Notes under the pieces: generated by a model
Told to the model about the DNA's origin: nothing
Seen by the model: the letters and a program-made list of their open reading frames with translations, nothing else
Databases searched by the model: none
Program-made: the position numbers and the translations under genes
Shown: positions 20,049 through 26,732 of the stretch, in pieces
Layout of the letters: each line of letters starts with the position of its first letter
How positions within the stretch are numbered: position 1 is the first letter of the stretch
Assembly: GCA_019648995.1 (NCBI GenBank)
Contig: BLXT01003903.1
Location: 184,840 to 211,607, forward strand
Direction: 5' to 3'
DNA from: Plakobranchus ocellatus
Lineage: Eukaryota > Mollusca > Gastropoda > Plakobranchidae
Length of the DNA stretch: 26,768 bases

Positions 20049-22310
20049 TGATAAAAACTTCTTTCTCTGGAATGCCAATGTGCCTTTGGGAAAAGTTAAG
20101 ATCTAGATATATGCTTATCAAAGATAGGATTAAAATGTGAAGTATCCTGAAACCTATTAACTTTTTTAAAAGACAAAAAAAAAGTGTAGAATTCAAGAAA
20201 ACTAGACTGGTATCAATCCCACAATCAATCCAGATTCTAGATTAGATCTGATTGCAAGTTAGGCCTACCCCCAATAAAAGCTCATTTCCGTAAATTTCAA
20301 CTAATTATTGAAGGGCCTAAATCCTTGGCTATTTTTTAATGGGATGTACTATTTGTGTATCTATTAGTTATGATACGTTTCTGGATTTAAAAAGATCGAG
20401 TTTTCTGTTTGGAGTCTTGTTTACAATGCATGATTAGTGTAACACATTTGTAACAGTTCTCTAGCAGTAAGAAAATAAAAACCCGAAGTGATAAAATTTC
20501 GGGATGTGTTCAGTTACTAAGGCTTTTCTGAGAGGATGTATATTCAGAAGGAACAAAAAATCCGCAATTCCGGAAAAATCCGGAGAATGCCCATCTCTGT
20601 CAGATACAAAGAGTAACCTTATATCAACGAAGCCATCTGATTTTATGACTGAGCATAAATAAAAGGCATACCTGACCAGTAGCCTTGATTTTCTGCATTT
20701 GCATTAGCTCCGTGCCTCAAAAGCACTCGTGTAGTCTCAAGATGACCGAGGGTAACAGAGAGGTGTAAAGGTGTTCGCCCCCTTGGATCTAGTTTCTCTA
20801 TATCAGTCTGCAGGGGAAACAGAGTAAAAATGTTAATTTTAAATGTGTTTAACAAAGGCCACGAGACTCCCAGAGTATATCAACCCTTTAATTCAAATAC
20901 ATTTTCTATTCAATCATCAAACAGTTTATCGGTTTTTTTCACATTGCTGCCTACACTAAATAGAAAAGATTTCAAGCAAATTGTTGATGACAAAAATGAG
21001 ATAAAAAATTTATAAGTCATAGTACCAATACTAGAGGCATAAAGAAGAAAATAAAAAGTTTTCTTGGGCACAAAGTGAGGATTTTGTAAAGGGAGTGCCA
21101 GCTACTGAGAGAGTTTTTTTTTTTAATCATTTGAGATAGGCGCTTTTAACATTTACCAGTGAATTCATTCACTGAGGTCATATCGGTGGTAGCCAATATT
21201 GAAAAATAAAATTTTTTCACCTATGTTTGTCATGGTCACAGCTGGCATCTTGAATTCCAAATAGCAAAATGTGTGATTTTCAAAATTTATCTCCTCTAAC
21301 CATTGAACTCATATCATTTGACATTTTAGTGACATTTTTTCCAAAACAATTTGAAAAGAGAAAGGAGGTTTTTTTTTTTTTTTGATATCTTGAAAATTTT
21401 TCCTTAAATTTTTATAATTGAAAAAAACTTTGGCTCTCATTTTTAATGAAAATAGTCAAATTTCTATAAGAAAATACAATATTCACAAAAGCCTCTATTT
21501 ATAGATAATGTCCTTCATAACAGCTATGACAAATTTTAAGACGATCCATAAATAAACCTTGGAGGAAATAAATTTTTTGTGACCACAAAAAAAAATTTTA
21601 ATTGAGAAAAACGTAATTGAAGTTTCTTTAGAAATATACAATTATTTCAACAAATAGCCAGTACTACCTAAAAGTATGACCTTTTCTTTTGTTTTTATCA
21701 TTGAATCAAATGCAGGCATGTCCAATCATGCCCAAAGTTGAGGAAAGGAGACAAAAGCCGAAAATAGTTTGGTTTGCATTCAATATCATAAAAAGTGATC
21801 AATACCATCTCTGTACATTAAAAAATGTATAAAGATACCAAAATTTTTTTTTTTTTTCGGGGAATCAATAAATTTTCTTTTTCCCTCTCTCAACACAAAA
21901 GAAATTAAGCCAAAATTATGAAATCATAGTTCAAGTGGATATAGTCTAAAAGTCAAAATAATACCCCCTCCCCCCAACCTTGAATCAAAAGTGTGAATGC
22001 TCATTACAATTTTCATTCATATCAAGTCATAGATGTTTTTTTTTTTTATTTCAAATTCTAATACAGATATCTTGAAATTTCCAAAACTGTTTAAAACAAA
22101 TTATCAATTATTTTATAATTAGAAGTTTCGAACCTTCCATGCTTTTCTCTGAAAACGTAATTAGACCTCATCTCTGTTTTAACTATCTCTAGCTTAATCA
22201 ACATTTTTTACCGTCTCTTTCTCCAATTCAGCGTCAAGCTCTCGGAACAAATTGTGCCATACAAGCCAATGAAGCGGAAATTCATCTTTCATAGATTTTG
22301 ATGTGGCCAT
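4649..22310 (-). CDS. ANKRD13: ANKRD13-family gene (ankyrin repeat / GPCR-chaperone / UIM protein), 13 exons placed, 3' end missing
   Basis: Thirteen exons join in phase with canonical GT-AG introns: 22310-22212, 20807-20672, 17431-17307, 16906-16861, 12892-12839, 12030-11941, 10917-10731, 10408-10342, 10009-9839, 8950-8671, 7465-7304, 5114-5014, 4722-4649. The product so far is 530 codons plus 2 nt, against about 590 residues for vertebrate ANKRD13A. Visible order: N-terminal ankyrin repeats (residues ~10-110, with [10 protein letters not shown] and VLHEAV), the GPCR-chaperone region (~125-440, with [53 protein letters not shown]), then one ubiquitin-interacting motif (~483-500, [12 protein letters not shown]). 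From family knowledge, ANKRD13A/B/D bind K63-linked ubiquitin through UIMs at the plasma membrane and endosomes and influence receptor internalisation, whereas ANKRD13C lacks UIMs. The UIM therefore argues for the A/B/D type. The family call is very secure; the exact paralogue and the C-terminus are not. Confidence 0.95.
5014..5114 (-). CDS. ANKRD13: ANKRD13 exon 12 (ubiquitin-interacting motif, residues 473-506)
   Basis: Encodes [20 protein letters not shown], a clear UIM: acidic patch, then Leu-x-x-Ala-Ile-x-x-Ser-Leu. The corresponding human segment is [19 protein letters not shown]. The acceptor is TTTGTTCAG|GTGGGG and the donor GACCAG|GTAACC, phase 0. Confidence 0.95.
5245..5546. repeat. 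31-bp minisatellite in intron 11
   Basis: About nine to ten diverged copies of a 31-bp unit, recognisable by GATCTGTRTAAATGAATTGG followed by GTTGAGTTG-type sequence. It lies between exons 11 and 12. Neighbouring copies differ by several substitutions and small indels, so the array is old. On the minus strand the units contain many CACAG steps. Confidence 0.85.
6253..6297. repeat. AGATCT tandem palindrome
   Basis: Three overlapping AGATCT steps, then AAATATTAAAT, then the mirror-image three steps, making a nearly perfect 45-bp inverted repeat able to form a hairpin. It lies inside the 5875-7186 transposon. Confidence 0.85.
6488..6715 (-). pseudogene. Truncated hAT-type transposase N-terminus (zinc-finger-like)
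   Basis: A 75-codon ORF starting [12 protein letters not shown], containing a WKRDWMDR segment and [19 protein letters not shown]. The Cys-x2-Cys after a basic and aromatic stretch resembles the BED-like finger that opens many hAT transposases. The frame stops at a TAA just where the paired histidines would be expected, and no DDE domain or C-terminal dimerisation region follows before the element ends at 5875. It reads as the surviving first part of a deleted transposase gene. Confidence 0.5.
7304..7465 (-). CDS. ANKRD13: ANKRD13 exon 11 (residues ~419-473)
   Basis: Encodes [20 protein letters not shown], then a more variable stretch ending [27 protein letters not shown] is diagnostic of ANKRD13 proteins and closes the GPCR-chaperone domain. 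The acceptor is GTGTGCAG|AGATTC and the donor GATTAG|GTAGGG, phase 1. Confidence 0.96.
8250..8710. repeat. ~66-bp tandem array made of copies of the exon 10 / intron 10 junction
   Basis: About seven diverged copies of a 62-80 bp unit. The rightmost copy is the real 3' end of exon 10 with its donor (8665-8710). Copies at about 8593, 8526 and 8459 keep recognisable CTTGATAGRRAAACCTGCTG-like exon sequence, and those further left are more decayed. On the minus strand three copies have the hexamer GTGAGT where the real site has GTAGGT: 8600-8605, 8535-8540 and 8467-8472. Confidence 0.85.
8671..8950 (-). CDS. ANKRD13: ANKRD13 exon 10 (core of GPCR-chaperone domain, residues 326-419)
   Basis: The largest exon. 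It encodes [60 protein letters not shown] and [20 protein letters not shown]. These are the most conserved blocks of the family (EYF, GRPKELTxxxQKFKAx[11 protein letters not shown], HFAxLRDFI). The acceptor is CCATTCAG|CTTTCA and the donor AAGATTG|GTAGGT, phase 1. Confidence 0.97.
9521..9631. repeat. Two-copy 55-bp tandem repeat in intron 9
   Basis: Two diverged units, each containing TGAAAACAC, then AGTTAATATT and ACTAAATATRTGTG. They lie directly beside the 9645-9840 array. Confidence 0.75.
9645..9840. repeat. ~66-bp tandem array abutting the exon 9 donor
   Basis: Copies begin with ATCACTACTGACC at 9645, 9712, 9778 (as ACTAACC) and 9827. The last copy is the true exon 9 donor region. On the minus strand each copy carries a donor-like GTCAGT or GTTAGT. 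The middle parts share TGTAATACAA and TGACCGCTRCAAGAACAA. Confidence 0.85.
9839..10009 (-). CDS. ANKRD13: ANKRD13 exon 9 (residues 269-325)
   Basis: Encodes [20 protein letters not shown], then a Lys-rich stretch and [12 protein letters not shown], and ends in a Ser/Thr-rich tail. VYTVNN, TKIRTEHLT and NPLESLLGT are the family equivalents. The acceptor is GAACTACAG|GTTTTC and the donor GAAGGG|GTCAGT, phase 0. The intron begins directly with a tandem array of donor-like copies. Confidence 0.94.
10342..10408 (-). CDS. ANKRD13: ANKRD13 exon 8 (residues ~246-268)
   Basis: A 67-nt exon encoding [20 protein letters not shown] then CK, the family's SGFWGWRxDKxExVNxYxxK motif. The acceptor is ACCTTTCAG|GAGTAA and the donor TGTAAG|GTAGGT. 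It enters in phase 2 and leaves in phase 0. Confidence 0.94.
10731..10917 (-). CDS. ANKRD13: ANKRD13 exon 7 (residues ~184-246)
   Basis: Encodes [20 protein letters not shown] through LTSP and [10 protein letters not shown]. The family pattern is LMEVxHD ... RRLTSPxxxTxxDTxxIxFER. The acceptor is TGTCTCAG|GTGATA and the donor GAAAG|GTCAGT, phase 2. Confidence 0.94.
11941..12030 (-). CDS. ANKRD13: ANKRD13 exon 6 (residues ~154-183)
   Basis: Encodes [20 protein letters not shown] and [10 protein letters not shown]. The acceptor is GTGGTAAG|GTTCTAG. Two donors are possible. AAG|GTTACT would break the frame into exon 7, whereas ACTG|GTAACT nine nucleotides plus one later keeps phase 1, so the latter is chosen. 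A decayed copy of the 5' end of this exon lies upstream in transcript order at 12117-12210. Confidence 0.92.
11996..12210. repeat. 121-bp tandem duplication containing the exon 6 acceptor and 5' exon end
   Basis: Unit one (from 11996) holds the first ~12 codons of exon 6, its acceptor and a poly(A) run on the plus strand. Unit two (from 12117) repeats AACCAAGAAGGATTGTGTCG, then a degraded acceptor region and a shorter poly(A). On the minus strand the copy still reads IDTILLG, so the duplication included coding sequence and has since decayed. Confidence 0.85.
12465..12487. repeat. Poly(A)-poly(G) run
   Basis: About 11 A residues followed by 12 G residues in intron 5. A mononucleotide run of this length is prone to sequencing error. 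Confidence 0.9.
12839..12892 (-). CDS. ANKRD13: ANKRD13 exon 5 (residues ~136-153)
   Basis: A 54-nt exon encoding [18 protein letters not shown], matching the family's VPLVSRxCPxDxxxxWK segment. The acceptor is AATCTAG|TACCAC and the donor AAAAAG|GTAAGC. It enters and leaves in phase 1. Confidence 0.93.
13439..13630 (+). pseudogene. Decayed acidic N-terminus of a piggyBac-type transposase
   Basis: An ATG at 13439 opens [20 protein letters not shown] and stops at a TGA at 13523-13525. A shifted frame then continues with [20 protein letters not shown] before a TAA near 13630. Acidic Ser/Asp-rich leaders beginning MSDSxxSD are common in piggyBac-family transposases. The position just inside the TIR supports this. 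The frames are broken and no domain follows, so it is a remnant. Confidence 0.5.
14240..14542 (+). CDS. Hypothetical 100-codon ORF inside the piggyBac-like element
   Basis: Begins [20 protein letters not shown]. The first ~35 codons are clearly GC-richer than the surrounding element and the ATG has a good context (GCAATGG). After about codon 38 the composition becomes AT-rich and the translation looks non-coding, as if an exon ended there. I do not recognise a family. It could be a fragment of captured host sequence, a leftover of the element's own gene, or chance. Confidence 0.2.
   Translation: MANPAVPGFGEPPVDSLDATMENGHSLRNPSLKLWISNCFNNFLCHFNHLIILNKNEIGLYCIQINVYGTGNKNTRLVLYSGITLSVIEKDTYVGVFHQN
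16501..16516. repeat. 16-bp perfect palindrome
   Basis: TGGGTCATATGACCCA, about 190 bp inside the right end of the piggyBac-like element. It may be a transposase-binding subterminal motif, by analogy with other elements. Confidence 0.8.
16861..16906 (-). CDS. ANKRD13: ANKRD13 exon 4 (start of GPCR-chaperone region, residues ~121-136)
   Basis: A 46-nt exon encoding [15 protein letters not shown], the signature that opens the GPCR-chaperone domain. The acceptor is CTTCATCAG|TCTCC and the donor TTGGG|GTAAGC, phase 1. It is too short for an ORF scan and was found by joining the family motif across the neighbouring exons. Confidence 0.93.
17307..17431 (-). CDS. ANKRD13: ANKRD13 exon 3 (ankyrin repeat, residues 79-120)
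   Basis: The acceptor is CACTTCAG|TTCTCC and the donor GAGGAA|GTAGGT, phase 0. It encodes [20 protein letters not shown] and then [20 protein letters not shown], matching the family's last ankyrin repeat and the GVPxLLxKLxE linker. Confidence 0.95.
17730..18138. repeat. 33-bp minisatellite in intron 2, with acceptor-like units
   Basis: About twelve copies of a 33-bp unit such as AAAGTTCTGAAGTGAGGACT followed by GGGAAGAGAGTAC, decaying toward both ends. Because 33 is a multiple of three, several frames stay open across it, and these are not genes. On the transcript strand each unit is a pyrimidine-rich stretch ending CACTTCAG or CATTTCAG, like a 3' splice site. Confidence 0.88.
18690..18910 (-). 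other. Isolated coding-like open stretch in intron 2
   Basis: About 67 open codons on the minus strand, ending at a TAA near 18706, read [20 protein letters not shown] and [20 protein letters not shown] among others. It is more GC-rich than its surroundings and its amino-acid composition looks protein-like. I do not recognise a family. A fragment of a retroelement or retrogene is possible. Confidence 0.25.
19241..20599. mobile_element. hAT-like DNA transposon, non-autonomous (1359 bp, TSD TCAGAT)
   Basis: Perfect 12-bp terminal inverted repeats, CAGAGATGGGCA at 19241-19252 and its complement at 20588-20599, are flanked by perfect 6-bp duplications TCAGAT at 19235-19240 and 20600-20605. The TIR is close to the CAGRGRTGGGCA type seen in animal hAT elements. 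TCCGGA palindromes lie just inside both ends. There is no transposase, and the interior is AT-rich with a (TAA)n microsatellite. It sits in intron 2, 71 bp from the exon 2 donor. Confidence 0.9.
19994..20048. repeat. (TAA)n microsatellite, about 18 units
   Basis: Uninterrupted ATA/TAA triplets inside the hAT-like element 19241-20599. Confidence 0.97.
20672..20807 (-). CDS. ANKRD13: ANKRD13 exon 2 (ankyrin repeat, residues 34-78)
   Basis: The acceptor is CCCCTGCAG|ACTGAT and the donor GTCAG|GTATGC, phase 1. It encodes [20 protein letters not shown] followed by [20 protein letters not shown], a textbook ankyrin repeat with [11 protein letters not shown] and VLLRHGAN. Confidence 0.96.
20808..22211. 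other. Intron 1, AT-rich, no gene
   Basis: 1404 bp rich in poly(T) and poly(A) runs. GATATCTTGAAA occurs here at about 21385 and 22066 and also at about 15405 in the piggyBac-like element. This hints at a shared AT-rich repeat, but no element ends were found. Confidence 0.7.
22212..22310 (-). CDS. ANKRD13: ANKRD13 exon 1 (start codon, residues 1-33)
   Basis: Begins [20 protein letters not shown], matching the family's N-terminal PLHxLVWxN motif that opens the first ankyrin repeat. This ATG has G at +4 and is the only one fitting the family start. The donor is GACG|GTAAAA, phase 0. Any 5' UTR exon further right was not identified. Confidence 0.92.
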
Positions 22311-24175
22311 AGATCTTGATGAAGTGATGCTGAGGGAGCGATACTCTTGCTTCCCCCTTTATCTTCTCTCTATGTTCAGTTGGTGAGGTACAAACTCGCA
22401 CAATTAGGAAGATGCAACATTGAAATCCAGGTTACAGCCTAAGTATCTCCAGCTCTCCTTCTGTTTACAATTTAAGAAGTCCACACAATACATGAAATTG
22501 TGTCAATCGATGTAATAGGCTTGAATAAACTTTAATGATTTATAATAAACTGTTTAGACTAGATTCCCACTGTGCTAAGATTTAGGCTGCAATAGATTCA
22601 GATAGAACTTAAAATTTTTATTTTCAAAATCTTGATTTATGGCTTGGCGAATGACCAGATCTATACATTTAAAAAAAAATCTAGATTTTCTGAATTAATT
22701 ATTCACCCTCTTCTGTGTAATGTATCTTCTAAATCAATATGCATTGAACTTGTAAATGTCTTGCTGGGGATACACAGTACTCTAAGAAACACATTCATAT
22801 GCTAAAATGCTAGCAATTCTCACATTATCACGGCACAGAACAGAAGATCTGAGCAAGCGAAGAGCAAAGAACAGACAGATGAAGTTGACTGCTCATTTTA
22901 TTTTCGTTTACCCCTATTTTATTTAAGGCAGCACAAGTTTTATTTTTTAAAAGAAATACTAGTCATGAAATGTATAGAAAAGACAACCAACACCTACCTC
23001 CTTGGAACAAAAAGTAACTGTAATATTAAAATATTTTATATTTATTATTGCTTCATCTGTACTTAACAAACTGAAGGAAATATTAAAATCATTGTATGCT
23101 ATTCAATGTTCAGTTTTGCCTTGCTACCAAGATATGTGAAAATATCTGATGCCTTTTACAGATTTCACTTAGTGTTACCTCTGGCAATATCTCATGATTA
23201 ATACTTTCTTGGAGTATTCACGGAATGAACATTAAAAAAAACCAAAAAAACGAAGGTACATAATTTCACTGATATTGTCTCCACGACAATGTGGATTACA
23301 ATATCATTAAAGAGTGCAGTTGTATTCCCAGTCCCTATAGAAAACAGGAAATAATTTGTGTGAAAAATTTATCGAGTAGAAAAAAAGGACGTCATGCACC
23401 TGAACCAGTGTGGAACATGATTTATGAAATTTGTAAGGTATAATAGATCAGGAAAAAAGTGATCATATAAATCAAATAACTTTTAATGAACACCTTCAAA
23501 GGTTCATTTAACAATGAATTGACAGCTGAACAACAACAACAACAAAAAAAAACTATTTTAAACAATAACAATTGTATCAAGGATTTAAGCCATTTTACTT
23601 ATTTGGGGCAGAAGAAAATTATTCAGTAAAGAACAAAGAAGCACACTATTCAATTTACATTGACCAGAGAACCCAAAATCCAGAATAGCTGCTCACTAAA
23701 TTTAGATCTCACCATAAAATCACAGGCTGAAAGAGAAATGAAAACAAGGTATGAATGGTGTCACAGAAATTTAGGAATCACTACAGATGCTATATGATAT
23801 ATGCCGAAGTAAAAACTGATAGGGGACTCTGAAAGTTCGGCTAAAAAAATCTGAAAGGATTTTAAATTCAAACTCCAAGTAAAGTCAGGAAAATTATTTG
23901 AATCCTCCCTGATGCTCTATTCGAGAAAATGAAAGCCTGGATTCTAGATCTAGATTTTAAAAGGCCAACCTGATTTTCCCGAACACTCTGTTAAATAGAG
24001 TATAGAAGCTGACCTTATTTTCCCAAATGTTCCATTTTATAGTGAAAAAGTGACAGATAGATTCTAGTTCAGTCACACCAACACACTCGTACTCATACTC
24101 AGCTGATGAAGTAGATCTAAAAGTACGGGTCCCATTAAAGTAAGTAGTGCCATTGTGTTTGGGAAAACGAAGTGT
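22311..24175. other. Upstream region of ANKRD13, no gene seen
   Basis: AT-rich sequence 5' of the ANKRD13 start codon. No long coding frame, no CpG-rich island and no clear TATA box in a convincing position. The 5' UTR and promoter should lie here but cannot be delimited by eye. Confidence 0.6.
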
Positions 24176-24530
24176 CTAGGTAGACCCCAATTGGGGACTA
24201 CGTAGTCATGGTGGCTAGGTGCTCCCCAGAAATGTTAGGCTGTCTACTCCTCTTTGCCCTTAGTTGAAATATAAATGTGTTGAATGGGTGGGTCCAATGC
24301 TTCCCAGATGATGCAATGGAGGATGACAGGGGTTTAGCTTTTACTATTGGATAAGCTTTTAAAAGCTTCTCTGAATATACAGTGTGTACACAGCTGTTGA
24401 AGAAAAGAGAAGAAAAACTGTTTGAGCGCTTTGTAAAAGGCCATTGACTATTGCAATAGAATTTCGCAGAAATCACTTCCAACTGAGTGTCTGGGGTATG
24501 TAAATACAGATTCTAGGGCTGTATATTTAA

Positions 24531-24878
24531 TTGGAAAACACGGCGTTAAGTGTTGATTTTCCAATGTCTCCCCTCTGTAAAAGACTAAGGAAGGCCACTG
24601 TGTTGCGCGAGTTGATAAGAGGTTGGAGGAATGGAGAGAATGTGGAATTTGAGGACAGAATGCAGATTGAGGATGACGTTGTTGATGTTTTTAATATCCC
24701 TGTTGTGGGAGACAGTGCTGTTGTTGATGTCCCTGATGGAGATAGTGCTGTTGTCGATGTCTCTGATGGAGAGAGTGCTGTTGTTGATGTCCCTAATGGA
24801 GAGAGAGCTATTGTTGATGTCTCTGATGTAGAGAATGCTGGTGTTGATGTCTCTGATGGAGAGAGTAGTGTTTGTTGA
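24531..24878 (+). pseudogene. Acidic 10-residue-repeat ORF, frameshifted
   Basis: 115 codons beginning MENTALSVDFPMSPLCKRLR, then a basic/aromatic stretch (RELIRGWRNGENVEFEDRMQ), then five to six copies of a 10-residue unit VVDVPDGDSA. An extra T near 24870 puts the frame into a stop. In the next frame the repeat continues to about 24965, followed by a Lys/Arg-rich segment (about 24980-25060) like a nuclear localisation signal. Further frameshifts follow, one in a run of A residues. Original product unknown. Confidence 0.5.
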
Positions 24879-24965
24879 TATTGTTGATATAGAGAGTACT
24901 GGTGTTGATGTCCCTGATGAAGAGAGTGCTGTTGTTCATATCCCTGATGGCGGGAGTGCTGTTAT
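24711..24965 (+). repeat. 30-bp coding tandem repeat
   Basis: About eight units of TTGTTGATGTCCCTGATGGA followed by GAGAGTGCTG, starting near 24711, 24721 offset, and continuing at 30-bp steps. One unit near 24871 has a 1-bp insertion that breaks the reading frame. Confidence 0.88.
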
Positions 24966-25074
24966 TACTTTAAAGTCCGGCCTGTGAGAACAAAAGGTCG
25001 GCGAAAGGGCCAAAATCGCACTAGCAGATTTGCCAAGAAAAAGAAATTGGCTAAAAAAAACTGTTGTTGGAGAG

Positions 25075-25290
25075 ATACCTGTTGTTGATTCATATGATTT
25101 GTGTGGTGTTTGTGGAGACATGGAAGTCGCAAGAGAGTTTAGTATGAATGGGATGATTGATTGGGAAGATTTTGATTTCTGAAAACAGTGGTTTCATTGT
25201 TTAACTTTCGCTCTGCCTCACGTCAGTACATGTGTAGAAAATGTTTATTATACGGTAAACGTTGGCATTTGATTGATGTACCGGGTATCT
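25075..25290 (+). pseudogene. Decayed PHD-finger-like C-terminus within the TIR element
   Basis: A plus-strand frame reads EIPVVDSYDLCGVCGDMEVA, then IDWEDFDF, a TGA stop, and KQWFHC. A shifted frame soon after reads YMCRKC-like sequence. Cys-x2-Cys, a Trp, then x-x-WFH and a final Cys-x2-Cys follow the spacing logic of a PHD finger. The stop falls where a zinc-binding Cys is expected. Such fingers occur at the C-terminus of some DNA transposases. Its sequence continuity with the acidic-repeat ORF suggests one ancestral protein. Confidence 0.4.
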
Positions 25291-25803
25291 AATAAATTAT
25301 GATTGCAACTGTGAAACATCCGTACTAGTGCCGTTGGATGCACATGTAGTTAAAATTATCATTTCACTTCTGAAATTTTGTTTCATTTAAGATAAAGTGT
25401 TATTAGAAGACCATGTAAATTTTCCTTATTTTGAGGAAAAGTTATCACTAAATAATGTGCAATGCATTCACCTTATGATTAACACTTGCTGTCTGAACAA
25501 AATGTTCGTGTATTGACAAATTAACTTTTAATATAATATATTTGTTTTTTATTATATATATCTTCTTTGTTATTCATTGTTTAATAGTATACGTATCTAA
25601 TTTGATGTAACATCATGTTCCATTTCTATTACATGTTCCATTTCAACAGAGTTAAATAGATCTCACTTAGAAGACAAGACATATGTTTTTGTTTTATATT
25701 TATCACTCAATTGGGGACTACATAGCCATGGTGGCTACGTACTCCCCAATAGGGGACTACCTAGACACCATGACTACGTAGTCCCCAATCGGGGTCTACC
25801 TAG

Positions 25804-26522
25804 CCTCTTCCTTGGGAAAATTATGACTTGACCTATTTCCCAAGTGTTTGGGGAAATAGTCACTTCGATTTTATAGAGTCTAGATCTGGATTAGATCTAT
25901 TTTGAAATATTTTTTAAAGAATTCAGTAATTCATTGATGAAGATAAAAAAAAAGTCTAAATTGTCCTAAAAAAAAAAAAATATACCTGAATAGTTGATTG
26001 ATCTTGAAAAATCTTGATCTACATCTAGATTAGATCTAGATCCAGATGTAAACTGCAGCTAGAATCTAGATCTAGATCTAGACATCGATGTAGAAACGAC
26101 TTCAGGTTTGGAAATGTAGATCTAGATCTGTTACGTTTCCCTTCTGCTGTTTTTCTTTCAATTATTCCATAATTGCGATGAATAGATCTATTTAAAATAG
26201 CTTTGTTTACACAAAGAATTTTCTCGATTCTTTTTGGTAGCTGTTGATTAGATTTAGAGACCTAGAAATGTAGATAGATTAAGATCTAGATCTAAGTCTA
26301 GTATTGATCGATCTCTTGACTGTTGGTCATCCAACTTCCACTTCCAAGTTGGCCCACTATCTATCGATATGGTGTTATTTAGTTATCGGCATTTGGGACA
26401 AGAAGACTTCGAAGTTTGTTGATGTGCCAATAGCCACTACCGCTTGCCAATCAAGAAACGCATAGATTAAAAAAAAAAAGAAAAAGAGGCTTTGGATGGT
26501 TTTGTTGATTGTTCAATAGTTT
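25804..26522. other. Gene-free AT-rich sequence with AGATCT clusters
   Basis: No coding frame. Contains a hairpin with stem CTATTTCCC / GGGAAATAG near 25828-25855. AGATCT/TCTAGA-type motifs are dense at about 26010-26300. A small hairpin CCAACTT/AAGTTGG lies near 26330. Confidence 0.6.
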
Positions 26523-26546
26523 GGGGGTGGGATGGGGGGATGGGGG
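26523..26546 (+). other. G-quadruplex-forming motif
   Basis: Four G runs, GGGGG, GGG, GGGGGG and GGGGG, separated by T, AT and AT: a canonical short-loop G4 pattern in otherwise AT-rich sequence. Confidence 0.75.
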
Positions 26547-26732
26547 AAGGAGGTGAAGCAGTTCTAGGCTATTAGCCTATTCTGCACTAACTGGACAAAC
26601 GATCACACACATAATAATTATGTTGTCCTATGTTAACTTCACACTTAAACGATGATAAAGCTCAGTTGAAAAGATATCCAGAGAGTCATATTTCTAGAGA
26701 GCGTATGTTCAACGATGGACTAAAACAAAAAA

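Larger units (their letters stand above)
24176..25803 (+). mobile_element. TIR transposon with 52-bp inverted repeats and broken acidic-repeat/PHD-like ORF
   Basis: The left end 24176-24227 and the right end 25752-25803 are inverted repeats of each other, with about 48 of 52 identical. Both begin CTAGGTAGACCCC and contain GGGGACTACGTAGTCATGGT. The right end has an additional inward copy of the same module at 25709-25750. The palindromic CTAG at both edges makes the target duplication ambiguous: TA, or CTAG. The interior carries a plus-strand ORF with 30-bp repeats and a decayed Cys-rich tail. TA plus a PHD-like tail would suit a pogo/Tc1-mariner relative, but no DDE domain is present, so the superfamily is open. 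Confidence 0.8.

Noticed and set aside
25828-25855. Hairpin considered as a transcription terminator
   Set aside because: Eukaryotic context and no adjacent gene; treated as a local inverted repeat.
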